A program made the translations under genes and the position numbers. A DNA stretch of 64,000 bases from Streptomyces sp. NBC_01244. GTDB lineage: Bacteria > Actinomycetota > Actinomycetes > Streptomycetales > Streptomycetaceae. Below are positions 46,425 to 55,675 of the stretch, piece by piece (the first letter of the stretch is position 1; each line of letters starts with the position of its first letter). Below the pieces are notes generated by a model. The model did no database searches. It was not told the origin of the DNA and worked only from the letters and a program-made list of their open reading frames with translations. Where the stretch lies: NCBI RefSeq assembly GCF_035987325.1, contig NZ_CP108488.1:2790001-2854000 (forward strand). Reading direction: 5' to 3'.

Positions 46425-46468
46425 GTGACACCAGGGCCAAGCGCCGTCAAGAATGCGGGGAGACGTCA

Positions 46469-46486
46469 CCCGGAAACACTTCCGGG
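46469..46486 (+). terminator. small stem-loop after carbonic anhydrase
   Basis: CCCGGAA (46469-46475) and TTCCGGG (46480-46486) form a 7-bp stem with an ACAC loop, 45 bases after the stop. It could be a terminator or a regulatory site for the MoxR operon. Confidence 0.45.
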
Positions 46487-46590
46487 CCGGTGTCCGCGTT
46501 GTTGATTGCTCGCGATTTCTGAGGTGTTTCGGGGTGGGCCGGTCATGCGCCATGGTGCGCCGGCCCTGGGAAAGGGTCGAGGAGAACCAG

Positions 46591-47601
46591 GTGACCACGT
46601 ATGACGACCGAGCGAGCCTCGCGGATCTGACCAGCACGGCGCAGCAGGTGCGGGAATCGATCGAAAGCGTGATCGAGGGCAAGCCGGAAGTGGTCCGCCT
46701 CGCGCTGACCGTCCTGCTCGCCGAGGGGCATCTGCTGATCGAGGACGTTCCCGGCGTCGGCAAGACGATGCTGGCCAAGGCCCTCGCCAAGTCCATCGAC
46801 TGCTCGGTCCAGCGGATCCAGTTCACGCCCGACCTGCTGCCCTCGGACATCACCGGCGTCAGCATCTACGACCAGCAGCGCCGGGAGTTCGAGTTCAAGC
46901 CGGGTGCGATCTTCGCGCAGATCGTCATCGGCGACGAGATCAACCGCGCCTCCCCCAAGACCCAGTCCGCGCTGCTGGAGTCGATGGAGGAGCGTCAGGT
47001 CACCATCGACGGCACCACCTACGTGCTGCCGAGCCCCTTCATGGTCGTCGCCACCCAGAACCCGGTGGAGATGGAGGGCACCTATCCCCTCCCCGAGGCC
47101 CAGCGCGACCGCTTCATGGCCCGGGTGTCGGTGGGCTACCCCAGCCCCGAGGCCGAGCTGCGGATGCTCGACGTGCACGGCGGGCTCTCCCCGCTCGACG
47201 ATCTGACGGCCGTCGCGCACGCCCACGACATCGGCAAGCTCATCGAAGCCGTCCGCGAGGTGTACGTGGCCCCGCCCGTGCGGCGCTACGTCGTCGACCT
47301 GGTCTCCGCCACCCGCAGCCACCCGGACCTGCGCCTGGGCGCCTCGCCCCGCGCCACCCTGCACCTGCTGCGGGCCGTGAAGGCCTCCGCCGCCCTGGCC
47401 GGGCGGGACTACGTCCTGCCCGACGACGTCCAGGCCCTGGCCGGACCGGTGCTCGCGCACCGGCTGCTGCCCACCGCGCAGGCCCAGCTGAGCCGGCGCA
47501 CCGCCGAGCAGGTCGTCGCCGACATCCTCCAGCGCACCCCCGTACCGGCCGCGCCCTCGCGCGGCGAGATCCCGCCCGGCGCGGGCATCCGGGGCTTCTG
47601 A
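46591..47601 (+). CDS. MoxR-family AAA+ ATPase
   Basis: AAA+ ATPase of 336 residues, thought to act as a chaperone in assembly of partner complexes. Seen: Walker A EDVPGVGKTMLAKAL, Walker B VIGDEINRASPKTQSALLE, sensor-1 VVATQNPVEMEGTYPLPEAQRDRF, and a C-terminal lid domain with GASPRATLHLLRAVKA. The GTG at 46591 is preceded by GAGGAGAA; an ATG at 46552 would add an unconserved 13-residue leader. It heads an operon with the DUF58 and transglutaminase-like genes, sharing a one-base TGATG overlap with the next gene. MoxR-DUF58-transglutaminase is a known conserved trio without a settled function. Confidence 0.94.
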   Translation: MTTYDDRASLADLTSTAQQVRESIESVIEGKPEVVRLALTVLLAEGHLLIEDVPGVGKTMLAKALAKSIDCSVQRIQFTPDLLPSDITGVSIYDQQRREFEFKPGAIFAQIVIGDEINRASPKTQSALLESMEERQVTIDGTTYVLPSPFMVVATQNPVEMEGTYPLPEAQRDRFMARVSVGYPSPEAELRMLDVHGGLSPLDDLTAVAHAHDIGKLIEAVREVYVAPPVRRYVVDLVSATRSHPDLRLGASPRATLHLLRAVKASAALAGRDYVLPDDVQALAGPVLAHRLLPTAQAQLSRRTAEQVVADILQRTPVPAAPSRGEIPPGAGIRGF

Positions 47602-49019
47602 TGAGCGCCGGCGCCCCGCACGACGCGGGCGGCCGGGGTCCGCAGTCCGCCGGGAGCACGGCCGGGCTGCGCGCGTCGCTGGCCGGGCTGACCACCCGCG
47701 GCCGGTCCTTCCTGGCCGCCGGGATCGCCGCCGGGCTGTGCGCGTACGTCCTCGGACAGTCCGAGCTGCTCCGGGTCGGGATGCTGCTCGCCGTCCTGCC
47801 GCTGCTCTGCGTCCTGGCCCTGCACCGCACCCGCCACCGGGTCTCCGGCACCCGCCGGCTGACCCCGATGCGGGTGCCCGCCGGCTCCGAGGCCCGGGTG
47901 CAGCTGCGGCTCGACAACACCTCCCGGATGCCGACCGGCCTGCTGATGCTCCAGGACCGGGTGCCGTACGTGCTGGGGCCCCGGCCGCGCTTCGTCCTGG
48001 ACCGGGTGGAGCCCGGCGGCCGCCGCGAGGTGTCGTACCGGGTCCGCTCCGATCTGCGCGGCCGCTACCCGCTAGGCCCGCTCCAGCTGCGCCTCACCGA
48101 CCCCTTCGGGCTGGTCGAGCTGACCCGCTCCTTCTCCGCCTACGACACCCTCACCGTCATCCCGCGCACCGAGGCGCTGCCCCAGGTCCGCTTCGCCGGC
48201 GAGTCCTCCGGCTACGGAGACGGCAGCCGCCGCTCGCTGGCCCTGGCGGGCGAGGACGACGTGATCCCGCGCGGCTACCGGCGCGGCGACGACCTGCGCC
48301 GCGTGCACTGGCGCTCCACCGCCCGCTACGGCGAGCTGATGGTGCGCCGCGAGGAGCAGCCGCAGCGCAGCCGGGCCACCGTCCTGCTGGACACCCGGCG
48401 CCTCGCCTACGAGGGCGCCGGCCCCGACTCCGCCTTCGAATGGGCCGTCTCCGCCGCCGCGTCGGCCCTGGTGCACCTGCTGGAGCAGGGCTTCTCGGTG
48501 CGGCTGCTGACCGATACCGGGGACTGCGTGCCCCGCGAGGGCGGCGGCTTCACCTCCGGCGGCCAGGAGTCCGCGGAGGCGGCGGGGCTGCTGATGGACA
48601 CCCTCGCGGTGGTCGGCCACTCCGACGGCGCGGGCCTCTCGCGGGCCTGCGACGCGGTACGGAGCAACGGCGCCGGCAGTGGCCTCGGCGGAGCGGGCGG
48701 GGACGGGCTCCTCATCGCCTTCTTCGGAGACCTGGACGACGTACAGACGGGACTGGCGGCCAAGATGTGCCGCCGCGGCGGAGGCGCCGTGGCCTTCGTA
48801 CTGGATTCCGCGGACTGGTCCGGGCGTCCGCCGGGGCTGGCTTCGGTGATGTCCCAGGGGCTGCCCCCGCTGGAGGAGCGCCTGGCCGGGCTGCGCGACG
48901 CGGGCTGGACGGCGCTGGCCGCCCCGCCCGGGGTGGCCTTCGGGGAGCTGTGGCGGCAGGCGGGCAACGCGCCGATCGGCACGGCGGGCGGTTCGGGTTC
49001 GGCGGGGGGCTGGGGATGA
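47601..49019 (+). CDS. DUF58 family protein
   Basis: Membrane-linked protein of 472 residues. Seen: two hydrophobic segments (about 38-72: RSFLAAGIAAGLCAYVLG and LRVGMLLAVLPLLCVLAL), a beta-rich domain with RVPYVLGPRPRFVLDRVEPGG and YPLGPLQLRLTDPFGL. The DUF58 core has VIPRGYRRGDDLRRVHWRSTARYGELMVRREE, followed by a von-Willebrand-A-like region. DUF58 proteins accompany MoxR ATPases. It overlaps moxR by one base and the transglutaminase gene by four (ATGA at 49016-49019), so all three are translated together. Confidence 0.93.
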   Translation: MSAGAPHDAGGRGPQSAGSTAGLRASLAGLTTRGRSFLAAGIAAGLCAYVLGQSELLRVGMLLAVLPLLCVLALHRTRHRVSGTRRLTPMRVPAGSEARVQLRLDNTSRMPTGLLMLQDRVPYVLGPRPRFVLDRVEPGGRREVSYRVRSDLRGRYPLGPLQLRLTDPFGLVELTRSFSAYDTLTVIPRTEALPQVRFAGESSGYGDGSRRSLALAGEDDVIPRGYRRGDDLRRVHWRSTARYGELMVRREEQPQRSRATVLLDTRRLAYEGAGPDSAFEWAVSAAASALVHLLEQGFSVRLLTDTGDCVPREGGGFTSGGQESAEAAGLLMDTLAVVGHSDGAGLSRACDAVRSNGAGSGLGGAGGDGLLIAFFGDLDDVQTGLAAKMCRRGGGAVAFVLDSADWSGRPPGLASVMSQGLPPLEERLAGLRDAGWTALAAPPGVAFGELWRQAGNAPIGTAGGSGSAGGWG

Positions 49020-51448
49020 GCGGACGGGCGAGACTGACGGTCTTCGCGGCCCTGGCGACGCTGTTCACCGCCTGGTCGCTGAACCCGCTGGTGGAATCGG
49101 GCGGCTGGCTGCCGCAGGCGGCGCTGCTGCTGGCGCTGCAGAGCGCGGTGGGCGCGGGGGCGCGGCGCGTGCCGCTGGCCCGGACGCTGACCGTGGCGGC
49201 GCAGGTCCTCGTATCGCTGCTGGCGCTGATGCTGCTGTTCGGCGGGAAGATGCAGTCCGTCGCCGGCGACGGACTGCTGGACTATCTCGTGACGGACTTC
49301 GGCGCGCTGTTCCGCCAGGGCGTGCAGGACGTGAACGAGTTCTCGATGCCGGCGCCGCTGACGGACGGGATCCGGCTGCTGCTGGTGTCCGGGGTGCTGC
49401 TGATCGGGCTGCTGGTCGACCTGCTGGCGGTGACCGTACGGACGGCCGCCGCGGCCGGGCTGCCGCTCCTCGCGCTGTACTCGGTGGCGGCGGGCCTTTC
49501 GGGCGCGGCCACCGGCTCCGGCGGCGCGTCCTGGTTCTCCTTCCTGCTGGCGGGCACCGGCTACCTCCTGCTCCTGCTGTCCGAGGGCCGCGACCGGCTC
49601 GCGCAGTGGGGGCGGGTCTTCGGCGCGGCTGCGCCCTCACGCGGCAAGGTGGCGGCCGGATACACCGGCGGCGCACAGGCACTCGCCCCGGTGCGCACCG
49701 GGCGGCGGATCGGCGCGGTCGCGCTGGGTCTGGCGCTGGCCGTGCCCGCGGTGCTGCCCTCCCTGGGCACCGGAGTGCTGGGCACGGGCGGCGGCACGGG
49801 CGAGGGCGAGGGCAACGGCCTCGGCCCGTCGATCCAGGCGGTCAACCCGCTGGTCTCCCTGCAGAGCAGCCTGAACACCCAGGACAACCGGGTGGTGCTG
49901 CGCTACCGCACGGACAGCCCGCAGCTCAGCGAGCAGTACCTGCGGATCCTGGCGCTGGACGAGTTCAACGGCATCAAGTGGGAGGCGTCGGGGCGGGCCC
50001 TGACGGACGTCCCGAAGCGGATGCCCAACCCGCCCGGGGTCAGCGACGGCGTGCTGAACGGCGCGACCGAGGTGCAGACCTTCATCTCCTCGGCGCAGAC
50101 GTACGCGCAGCGCTACCTGCCGATGCCGTATCCGGCGACGGGGGTGGACATCGCCGGGAAGTGGCGGTTCGAACCGGCCGGGCGGACGCTCGTCGGGGAC
50201 CAGCTGGGCAAGGACAAGTTCCAGAACGCCCAGGGCGTGCAGTACTCGGTGCGCAGCCTGCTGCTGAACCCGACGGCGGCGCAGCTGCGCAGCGCGCCGG
50301 CCGCGAACCCCGAGATCGCGACCGAGTACACGAAGGTTCCGGACAATCTGCCGGAGGTCGTCGTCCGGACGGCCCGCGAGGTGACCCGCGGCACGAAGGA
50401 CGACTACTCGGCGGCGGTCAAACTCCAGGACTACTTCGCGGTGAGCGGCGGGTTCCGCTACGACACGAAGGTGTCCTCGGGTACGGGTTCGCAGGCCATC
50501 GCCAAGTTCCTCGCCGACAAGGAGGGCTTCTGCGTCCACTTCGCCTTCTCGATGGCCTCGATGGCGCGCACGCTCGGGATCCCGGCGCGGGTCGCGGTCG
50601 GGTTCACCCCTGGGGTGAAGCAGTCCGACGGCGTCGTCAACGTCTCGATGCGGGACGCGCACGCCTGGCCGGAGCTGTACTTCGAGGGCGTGGGCTGGAC
50701 CCGCTTCGAGCCGACGCCCCGGTCGGGCATCACGGTGCCGGACTACAGCCGGCCCGCCACCCCGCAAACCCTGCCGAACGTGCCGACCGCGGCCCCGTCC
50801 GCGAGTGCGGCGCAGCCTTCGGCCGGGCCCTCGACGGCGGACGACTGCCCCGCGGACCAGAAGAAGCTGGGCGAGTGCGGTCCGGCCGCGGCGCAGCGGA
50901 ACACGGGCGCGGGTGGCGACGGCCCCTCGGCGGGCACCGTCCTGGCCTGGACGGCCGCCGGCATCCTGCTGCTCGCCCTGCCGGTCCTCCCGTTCCTGTG
51001 GCGCGGCCGGCTGCGGGCGCGGCGGCTCGGCTCGGGGCAGGTCCTGGCCGCCTGGCGGGAGCTGGGCGACACCGCGTGGGACGTCGGGATCACCCCGGAC
51101 GAGGCGCTGTCCCCCCGGGGGGCGGCGGACCGGGTGGTGTCCCTGGGCCGGCTGGACGCGGAGGCGGCCGATGCCGTACGCCGGGTCGCGGGCGCGGTGG
51201 AGCGGGAACTGTACGCACCGCCGGGCGCGGAGCCCTCGTACGGGGAGCTGGCGCGGGACGTCCTGGCGGCCCGCGCCGGGCTGCTCGCCGGGGTGTCCCG
51301 CCGGTCCCGGCTGCGCGCGCTGTTCCTCCCCCGCTCGGCGGCCCGGGTCGGCTGGGCCGCCTCGGCCCGGTGGGCGGCACTGACCGACCGCGCGGCTTCG
51401 GCCGCGGCCCGGATGCGTACCCAGATCCCGCTGCGCGGCCGCGGCTGA
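49016..51448 (+). CDS. membrane transglutaminase-like protein (TgpA-type, DUF3488)
   Basis: Membrane protein of 810 residues with an extracytoplasmic transglutaminase-like domain. Seen: six or so N-terminal hydrophobic segments (about 5-220), a large outer domain with LRILALDEFNGIKWEASG, and the transglutaminase core KEGFCVHFAFSMASMARTLG (C506), DAHAWPELYFEGVGW (H549) and RFEPTPR. One more membrane helix follows (about 645-665) and then a basic cytoplasmic tail. It could cross-link or cleave envelope proteins; the substrate is unknown. Third gene of the MoxR operon, followed by an interspersed repeat. Confidence 0.93.
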   Translation: MSGRARLTVFAALATLFTAWSLNPLVESGGWLPQAALLLALQSAVGAGARRVPLARTLTVAAQVLVSLLALMLLFGGKMQSVAGDGLLDYLVTDFGALFRQGVQDVNEFSMPAPLTDGIRLLLVSGVLLIGLLVDLLAVTVRTAAAAGLPLLALYSVAAGLSGAATGSGGASWFSFLLAGTGYLLLLLSEGRDRLAQWGRVFGAAAPSRGKVAAGYTGGAQALAPVRTGRRIGAVALGLALAVPAVLPSLGTGVLGTGGGTGEGEGNGLGPSIQAVNPLVSLQSSLNTQDNRVVLRYRTDSPQLSEQYLRILALDEFNGIKWEASGRALTDVPKRMPNPPGVSDGVLNGATEVQTFISSAQTYAQRYLPMPYPATGVDIAGKWRFEPAGRTLVGDQLGKDKFQNAQGVQYSVRSLLLNPTAAQLRSAPAANPEIATEYTKVPDNLPEVVVRTAREVTRGTKDDYSAAVKLQDYFAVSGGFRYDTKVSSGTGSQAIAKFLADKEGFCVHFAFSMASMARTLGIPARVAVGFTPGVKQSDGVVNVSMRDAHAWPELYFEGVGWTRFEPTPRSGITVPDYSRPATPQTLPNVPTAAPSASAAQPSAGPSTADDCPADQKKLGECGPAAAQRNTGAGGDGPSAGTVLAWTAAGILLLALPVLPFLWRGRLRARRLGSGQVLAAWRELGDTAWDVGITPDEALSPRGAADRVVSLGRLDAEAADAVRRVAGAVERELYAPPGAEPSYGELARDVLAARAGLLAGVSRRSRLRALFLPRSAARVGWAASARWAALTDRAASAAARMRTQIPLRGRG

Positions 51449-51475
51449 CGGCGGGCGGGCGGAGCCTGCGGGGCT

Positions 51476-51626
51476 GTCCCCTACCCGCCCTTCCACCGTT
51501 CCCTGGGGCTCCGCCCCAGACCCCGCGCCTCAAACGCCGGCGAGGCTGGATGTATCCAGCCCGTCCGGCGTTTGAGGACCGGGTCCGGGCAGAGCCCGGG
51601 GAACGGGCGAAGGGCGGGTAGGGAAC
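51476..51626. repeat. interspersed palindromic repeat, copy 4 (complete inverted pair)
   Basis: Begins GTCCCCTACCCGCCCTTCC, contains CGCCTCAAACGCCGG and then GTCCGGCGTTTGAGGACC, and ends AAGGGCGGGTAGGGAAC. Same architecture as copy 2, with the arms separated by a short GGATGTATCC-like centre. Confidence 0.9.
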
Positions 51627-51689
51627 TTTGCCCCTCGCAGGGGCACCACCCGCGGCCGGGGCCGGGCTTCGTACGCGGAACGCGAAAAG

Positions 51690-51732
51690 GGCCGGGGCCG
51701 GGGCTCGATCCCCCCGAGCCCCGGCCCCGGCC
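51690..51732. terminator. perfect 18-bp stem-loop terminator
   Basis: 51690-51707 is exactly complementary to 51715-51732 with a seven-base ATCCCCC loop. On the minus strand the stem is followed by CTTTTCGCG, fitting termination of the TetR/ABC operon; it could also stop read-through from the transglutaminase gene. Confidence 0.85.
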
Positions 51733-51983
51733 GTGTTCCCACCCCGTCGGCCGGAGAGACCCGGTCCGCACCTGCCGCCCCGTGTCGGCGGTGCGAGCCG
51801 GGTCCCTGTCCGTCGCCCCCAGTCTGGCGTGCCGACGACCCGCACCCCATCCGCGCAGGTACTCATTTCCGCGTCTAGGTACGGATACTCACCCGCCCCA
51901 CCAGTTCTACGCGGCCCCACCGCCCCCGCGGCACCGCCGATCGGGGGGCACCTGGCACACCGGTCAAGCACAGCGGTCACCCG

Positions 51984-52616
51984 TCAGCGGTTCCCGCTCA
52001 CCCGGCCCCGCAGCAGCAGCGACAGCGCCGAGTGCACGTCGTCCAGCGACCGTTCGCTCTGGAAGGACTGCCAGTCCAGCGCCGCCACCAGCACCATCCC
52101 CACCAGCGCCGCGGCCGTCAGCGGCACGTCGATCTCCGCGCTCAGCTCACCCCGTTCCACGCCTTCGCGGAGCACGGTCTCGACGACGGCGACGGCCTCC
52201 CGCCGGACGACCATCAGCGTGGACTGCCAGGTCCGGTTGGTGCGCCACAGTTCGGCGACGTAGAGCTGGGTGAAGGCGGGGTACCGGTCGATGAAGACCA
52301 GTCCGGCCCGGATCATCTCGTCGAGCGCCTCGACCCGGGTCCCGCCCCTGGCCTCGGTGGATTCCGCCGCCGTCCGCAGGGACTCGGTCAGGAGTCCGAC
52401 GCCGTGCCGCAGCAGCTCCTCGAAGAGGTCGTTCTTGCTGGCGAAGTTGTAGTAGACGGTGCCCTTCGCCACGCCCGCCCGCTCGGCGATCTCGTCCACC
52501 GTGGTCGCGGAGAAACCCTGCTCCGCTATGAGGGTGACGGCCGCTTCGTAGAGCTTCTGCCGTGTGGCCTGGCGGCGGCCGCCGCCCCCGGCCGTACCGG
52601 TGCTGCTGCTTTCCAT
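51984..52616 (-). CDS. TetR family transcriptional regulator
   Basis: Repressor of 210 residues. Seen: the N-terminal helix-turn-helix LYEAAVTLIAEQGFSATTVDEIAERAGVAKGTVYYNFASKNDLFEELL, then an all-helical ligand domain with FIDRYPAFTQLYVAELWRTNRTW. The ATG at 52616 was chosen; a GTG at 52631 (adding MRISA) is possible. It is the last gene of an operon with the permease and ATPase and very probably controls it through the 26-bp palindrome at 55676-55701. The ligand is unknown. Confidence 0.93.
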   Translation of the reverse strand: MESSSTGTAGGGGRRQATRQKLYEAAVTLIAEQGFSATTVDEIAERAGVAKGTVYYNFASKNDLFEELLRHGVGLLTESLRTAAESTEARGGTRVEALDEMIRAGLVFIDRYPAFTQLYVAELWRTNRTWQSTLMVVRREAVAVVETVLREGVERGELSAEIDVPLTAAALVGMVLVAALDWQSFQSERSLDDVHSALSLLLRGRVSGNR

Positions 52617-52652
52617 GGCGCTGATTCTCACAGGTCACCCTGTCCCTTCGGG

Positions 52653-54737
52653 CTACAGGCTCAGTTCGGGGCGCAGCCGGTCCATCGTCCACACCTGCTT
52701 GCCGCGGGCGGCGAGTGCGGTGAGCGCGAGGGCGCCGGCCGTGAAGGCGGTGAGGACGGCGCAGCCCTGCCAGACCGGGGCGAGGTCGCCGCCGGTGATG
52801 AGCCGGCGCAGGCTCTCGACCACGTACGACATGGGCAGGTAGGGGTGGATGGCGTTGAAGAAGCCGGGGCTGGTCTGGACGGGGTAGGTGCCGCCCGCCG
52901 AGGTCAGCTGGAGCATCAGGACGGCCAGCACCAGGATCCGGCCGGCCGCGCCGAACTTGGCGTTGAGCCACTGGACGATCGCGGCGAAGCAGGCGGTGAC
53001 CAGCATCAGGAAGCCGACGGTGAGCGCCGGCCGGGCCATCTGCAGGCCGAGTCCCCAGTGCAGTACGGACATCAGTGCGCCCACCTGCGCGGCGCCGATC
53101 CCGGCCACGGGCAGCCAGCCCGCGAAGGCGATCCGCCAGGGCGAGGCTCCGGCGGCGAGGGCCCGCCGGTTGAGGGGTGCGATCAGCATGTAGGCGACCA
53201 TCGCGCCGACCCAGAGGGAGAGCGGGATGAAGTACGGGGCGAAGCCGGTGCCGTAGTTGGGCGCCTTGTGCAGGGACTGGTTGGCGAGCCGCACCGGGTC
53301 GGCCATGACCTCGGTCCGGGCGTCGCGCTGCTGCTGGTCGTAGGCCGGGATCTTGCCCGCGCCGTCGTGCAGGCCGCCGGCGAGTTCGCCGTTGCCGTCG
53401 ACGAGCTTGACCAGGCCGCCGTCGAGGTCGTGCGCGCCGGCGCCGAGCTTGCCGACGCCCGTGCCGAGTTCGCCGGAGCCCTTGGTGGCGGAGCCGATGC
53501 CGGTGTGCAGCCGGACCATGCCGGCGGAGACCTTGTGGGCGCCGTCGTTGAGGGCGTTCACCCGGGTGACCGCGGCTTCGAGGTCCGCGGAGAGGCCGGG
53601 GGCCTTCGTGGCGAGGAGCCGGGCTTCGCGCTCCAGGTCGGCGAGCTGCTTGTGGAGGGTGGCGAGGTCGCCGTTCGCGTTCTTGACCAGGGTGTCGACG
53701 TCACCGGCGAGTTCGGCGGCTTCGGCTGCGTCGTCCTTGAGCTTCTTCAGCTGCGGGCAGGTTTCGGGGAGCGGCTTGGCGCCGGTGGTGCAGGTCTTCG
53801 CGTAGACCTCGGCGGCGCCGGTGGAGACGCGCTGGGTGACGGTGGCGGCGGCCGGGGCCGCCTTCGCGAAGGCTTCGAGGTGCTTGTTGACGACCTTGGC
53901 GGTGTCGGCGACGAGTTCGGCGCTGGCCGCGAGGCCCTTGGGGTCCTTGAGGAAGGGACGGGCCTTGTCGGCGACGCCGCCGACCTTGTCGGCGAGCGTC
54001 TGGGTGCCGGCCGCGACGTCCTTCGTACCCGTTTCCAGCTGTCCGGCGGCCTCGTTCAGCTTCTTCAGTCCGCCGGTGAGCTCGCCGTTCTTCTCCTTCG
54101 CCGTGTCCAGGCCGTTGGCGAGGTCCTTGGCGCCCTTCTGCGCCTTGCCCGCCCCGTCCGTGAGCTTGTCGGCTCCGTCGGCGGCCTCGGCGGTCTTGTC
54201 GTGGAGGTCGGAGAAGTTCACGAAGATCTTGTCGAGGAAGCCGCGGGAGGCGTTGGTGGACGCCGCCGAGCGGACCTCGGAGAAGACGGTGCGCGAGATC
54301 GAGCCGACGATGTAGTTGTTCGCGTCGTTGGTGCGGACCTGGAGGGCTCCGGTGGCGGGGTCCTCGCCGGAACTGGAGGCGATCTTCGCGCTGAAGTCGG
54401 CGGGCATGGTGAGGGAGAGGTAGTACGTGCCGTTCTCCAGCCCCTCGGCCGCCTCCTCGGCGCTCACCTCGCGCCAGTCGAAGGTCTTGCTGTCGTGCAG
54501 CTTGCGGGTGATCTCGCCGCCGGCGTCGATCTGCTTCCCGTCGACGGTGGCGCCCCGGTCGGAGTTGACGAGGGCGACCGGCACCTTGTCGAGACGGCTG
54601 TAGGGATCCCAGAAGGACCAGAGGTACAGGGCTCCGTAGAGCAGCGGCAGCAGGAGCAGCGCGACGAGGGCGGCCCGGGGCAGCTTCCCCCGCCCGAACC
54701 GCTTCAGCTCAAGCGCGGCCAGCTTCGGCGAGCGCAT
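52653..54737 (-). CDS. YhgE/Pip-like ABC-2 type permease
   Basis: Membrane protein of 694 residues. Seen: one N-terminal helix (LPRAALVALLLLPLLYGALYLWSF) and a large extracytoplasmic domain (about 45-440) with GLENGTYYLSLTMPADFSAKI. Repeated Gly/Ala/Lys/Asp-rich helices (GADKLTDGAGKAQKGAKDLANG, GSGELGTGVGKLGAGAHDL) follow, then five or six C-terminal helices. This is the YhgE/Pip (phage infection protein) architecture, related to MmpL and ESX-linked proteins. The ATG at 54737 overlaps the ATPase gene end by 29 bases. It could be an exporter; substrate unknown. Confidence 0.92.
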   Translation of the reverse strand: MRSPKLAALELKRFGRGKLPRAALVALLLLPLLYGALYLWSFWDPYSRLDKVPVALVNSDRGATVDGKQIDAGGEITRKLHDSKTFDWREVSAEEAAEGLENGTYYLSLTMPADFSAKIASSSGEDPATGALQVRTNDANNYIVGSISRTVFSEVRSAASTNASRGFLDKIFVNFSDLHDKTAEAADGADKLTDGAGKAQKGAKDLANGLDTAKEKNGELTGGLKKLNEAAGQLETGTKDVAAGTQTLADKVGGVADKARPFLKDPKGLAASAELVADTAKVVNKHLEAFAKAAPAAATVTQRVSTGAAEVYAKTCTTGAKPLPETCPQLKKLKDDAAEAAELAGDVDTLVKNANGDLATLHKQLADLEREARLLATKAPGLSADLEAAVTRVNALNDGAHKVSAGMVRLHTGIGSATKGSGELGTGVGKLGAGAHDLDGGLVKLVDGNGELAGGLHDGAGKIPAYDQQQRDARTEVMADPVRLANQSLHKAPNYGTGFAPYFIPLSLWVGAMVAYMLIAPLNRRALAAGASPWRIAFAGWLPVAGIGAAQVGALMSVLHWGLGLQMARPALTVGFLMLVTACFAAIVQWLNAKFGAAGRILVLAVLMLQLTSAGGTYPVQTSPGFFNAIHPYLPMSYVVESLRRLITGGDLAPVWQGCAVLTAFTAGALALTALAARGKQVWTMDRLRPELSL

Positions 54738-55662
54738 CGTCGTCCCCCTTCGTGTCGTGCGAGTCGTGGGCGGCGGCCGTGACGTCGGCGTCGGCATCAG
54801 TGCTGGTGTCGGCGCCGGTGTCAGTGCTCGTGCCGGTGTTGCCGTCGGAGTCGTGCGGGGTGGTGGACTCGGCACCCCAGGTGACCTTGGAGTTCATGGG
54901 CCGGGGCACCACGGCGGATCCCTCGGCCGGGTCGGTGACGGGTTCCGCGGGCGGGTCGGCGGCGGCCTCGGGGCCGGTGCGCAGGACCGTCGCGTCGGAC
55001 GGGGCCTCGCTGCACACCGCGAGGACCGTGGTCCCGCGGGCGGCGAGGGAGCGCAGCAGGTCCCAGGCCTCGGCGCGCTCGGCGCCCGAGAGCTTGAGGT
55101 CCAGGTCGTCCACGGCCAGCAGGCGCGGCGAGCCGAGCAGCGCGATGGCCACCGACAGGCGTACGGATTCCAGCCGTTCCAGGTCCCGTACGGAGGTGCG
55201 CGGACCCTTCGGCAGGGCGGCGACGTCCAGTCCGGCGGCGTCCAGCGCGGCGTCGATCCGGGCCGCGGTGGAGGCGCGGCGCTCCCCGCGCGGGCGGAGC
55301 AGGGCGCGGACGGGGCCGTCGTAGCGGCGCTGGAGGAGTGCTCCCTCGCGCAGCTGCTCGGCGACGGTGAGGGCCTGGTCGAGGTCGTTGACCCCGGGTA
55401 CCGGGCCGAGGGCGGCGATGCGGCGGACCGCGGCCATCTTCTTCGGCAGCCGGTGGCGGCCGATCTCGGCGTGGCCCTCGGTGGGCTTCATCCGGCCGGT
55501 GAGGGCGAGGAGCAGGCAGGTCCGCCCGCTTCCGGAGGGGCCTTCGACCGCGATGAGCGAGCCGGGCGCCGCGTCGATGCCGACGCCCCGGAACACCCAG
55601 CCGCGCGGGCCCTTCACTCCGAAGTCCTCGGCCTTGACGGCCGCGCCGTGCGGGCTGTCCAC
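54709..55662 (-). CDS. ABC-type ATP-binding protein with degenerate motifs
   Basis: Predicted partner ATPase of the YhgE-like permease, 317 residues. Seen: an ABC-like fold with Walker A GPSGSGRT (41-48), where the invariant Lys is R47, and Walker B LLAVDDLD (D185-D186), where the catalytic Glu is Asp. There is no LSGGQ signature; the corresponding region reads VRDLERLESVRLSVAIALL. After about residue 225 comes a Pro-rich then Asp/Thr/Ser-rich acidic tail. ATP hydrolysis may be weak or lost. The GTG at 55662 has GGGGGAGG very close upstream (short spacing). First gene of the TetR-controlled operon. Confidence 0.85.
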   Translation of the reverse strand: MDSPHGAAVKAEDFGVKGPRGWVFRGVGIDAAPGSLIAVEGPSGSGRTCLLLALTGRMKPTEGHAEIGRHRLPKKMAAVRRIAALGPVPGVNDLDQALTVAEQLREGALLQRRYDGPVRALLRPRGERRASTAARIDAALDAAGLDVAALPKGPRTSVRDLERLESVRLSVAIALLGSPRLLAVDDLDLKLSGAERAEAWDLLRSLAARGTTVLAVCSEAPSDATVLRTGPEAAADPPAEPVTDPAEGSAVVPRPMNSKVTWGAESTTPHDSDGNTGTSTDTGADTSTDADADVTAAAHDSHDTKGDDDALAEAGRA

Positions 55663-55675
55663 ACCCTCCCCCTTC

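Larger units (their letters stand above)
51449..51983. other. 535-bp intergenic region between convergent genes
   Basis: It contains the interspersed repeat copy 4 and a perfect long hairpin (described separately). From about 51735 to 51983 I see only moderately GC-rich sequence, with no convincing gene, repeat or promoter. Frames read through here lack start signals and codon bias. Confidence 0.6.

Noticed and set aside
54709-55662. Idea that the degenerate ATPase gene is decayed
   Set aside because: No stop or frameshift, normal codon bias, and an operator-like palindrome in front; an altered but maintained protein is more likely.
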